Made by a program: the position numbers and the translations under genes
Notes under the pieces: generated by a model
Database searches by the model: none
Told to the model about the DNA's origin: nothing
Seen by the model: the letters and a program-made list of their open reading frames with translations, nothing else
Shown: piece after piece, positions 6,171 to 6,366 of the stretch
Numbering within the stretch: the stretch's first letter is position 1
Layout: each line of letters starts with the position of its first letter
Assembly: GCA_013215515.1 (NCBI GenBank)
Contig: JABSPC010000683.1
Coordinates: 1 to 6,366 of the forward strand
DNA from: Crocinitomicaceae bacterium
GTDB lineage: Bacteria; Bacteroidota; Bacteroidia; Flavobacteriales_D; Crocinitomicaceae
Length of the DNA stretch: 6,366 nucleotides
Reading direction: 5' to 3'

Positions 6171-6366
6171 TGAGGTGAATCAGAAAATATTTTGATTTTG
6201 ATTTTGTTTGGGGTCACATTAAAACTCGAGGGGAGTAATGTATCTTAGCCTTCAAAAAAGGACGTTTTGGAATTAGACTTGTTGAATGAAATATTACCTA
6301 CCATATTAAGTACCCATTTTGATATAGTGAGTTATAGAAAGCTAGGTAACACCTCCACTAAGTTGA
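6171..6366. other. Upstream intergenic stretch with no recognised gene
   Basis: Both strands carry frequent stops and no frame gives a recognisable peptide. A plus-strand ATG at 6238 with GGGAG just upstream opens only 12 codons. On the minus strand the right edge could hold the last few codons of an upstream gene, but this is too short to support. A triple ATTTTG hexamer lies at 6189-6206. No tRNA-like cloverleaf or strong terminator hairpin was seen; the CCTT/AAGG pair near 6250-6262 is only four base pairs. Confidence 0.5.

Noticed and set aside
6189..6206. Three direct copies of ATTTTG as an operator or iteron
   Set aside because: The run is short and simple in AT-rich DNA and has no matching copies elsewhere in the upstream region; it is likely chance or slippage.
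6250..6262. CCTTCAAAAAAGG as a terminator stem
   Set aside because: Only four base pairs can form and no T-run follows on either strand at the right distance.
6238..6276. Plus-strand ATG preceded by GGGAG, as a small divergent gene
   Set aside because: The frame closes after 12 codons, and Bacteroidota do not rely on Shine-Dalgarno sites, so the purine run is not persuasive.

Overview
The window holds one very large protein-coding gene on the minus strand, plus its upstream region. Reading from an ATG at 6074-6076 towards base 1, the frame stays open for 2025 complete codons and leaves the window without a stop. The protein is therefore more than 2025 residues long and its C-terminus is missing here. 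I recognise the architecture but not an individually named gene. It looks like a secreted, multi-domain cell-surface or adhesin-type protein of a Bacteroidota bacterium, probably of the Flavobacteriales. The reasons are AT-rich DNA, a start without a Shine-Dalgarno sequence, a TTTG-N20-AATATTTG promoter-like element close to the Bacteroidota consensus, and domain types (WIGGxGxW modules, CHU-type Ig-like/PKD-like repeats) common in proteins exported by the type IX secretion system (T9SS).

Layout in protein order, which runs right to left on the plus strand. Bases 6171-6366 are an intergenic stretch with no convincing gene. Bases 6134-6165 hold a candidate promoter, and 6103-6122 a weak hairpin in the presumed 5' leader. 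Residues 1-19 are a Sec signal peptide. Residues 21-353 and 354-705 are two copies of a roughly 335-350-residue beta-rich unit, each opening with a WIGxxGxW motif and ending in a Cys-59-residue-Trp register. Residues 706 to about 740 are the start of a PKD-like domain. About 740-890 is a stretch I cannot assign. About 891-995 is a divergent Ig-like module whose first cysteine position is tyrosine. From residue 996 to the window edge is a tandem array of 13 Ig-like modules (the last one cut) with a period of 79-87 residues. All 12 complete modules carry two cysteines 52-59 residues apart.

The likely working model is a long extracellular stalk. The N-terminal beta-rich units would form one functional or ligand-facing part. 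The disulfide-capable Ig-like beads, joined by Asp-rich linkers that might bind calcium, would form the extended rod. A C-terminal T9SS sorting domain is expected beyond base 1. No RNA gene, mobile element or CRISPR array is visible.
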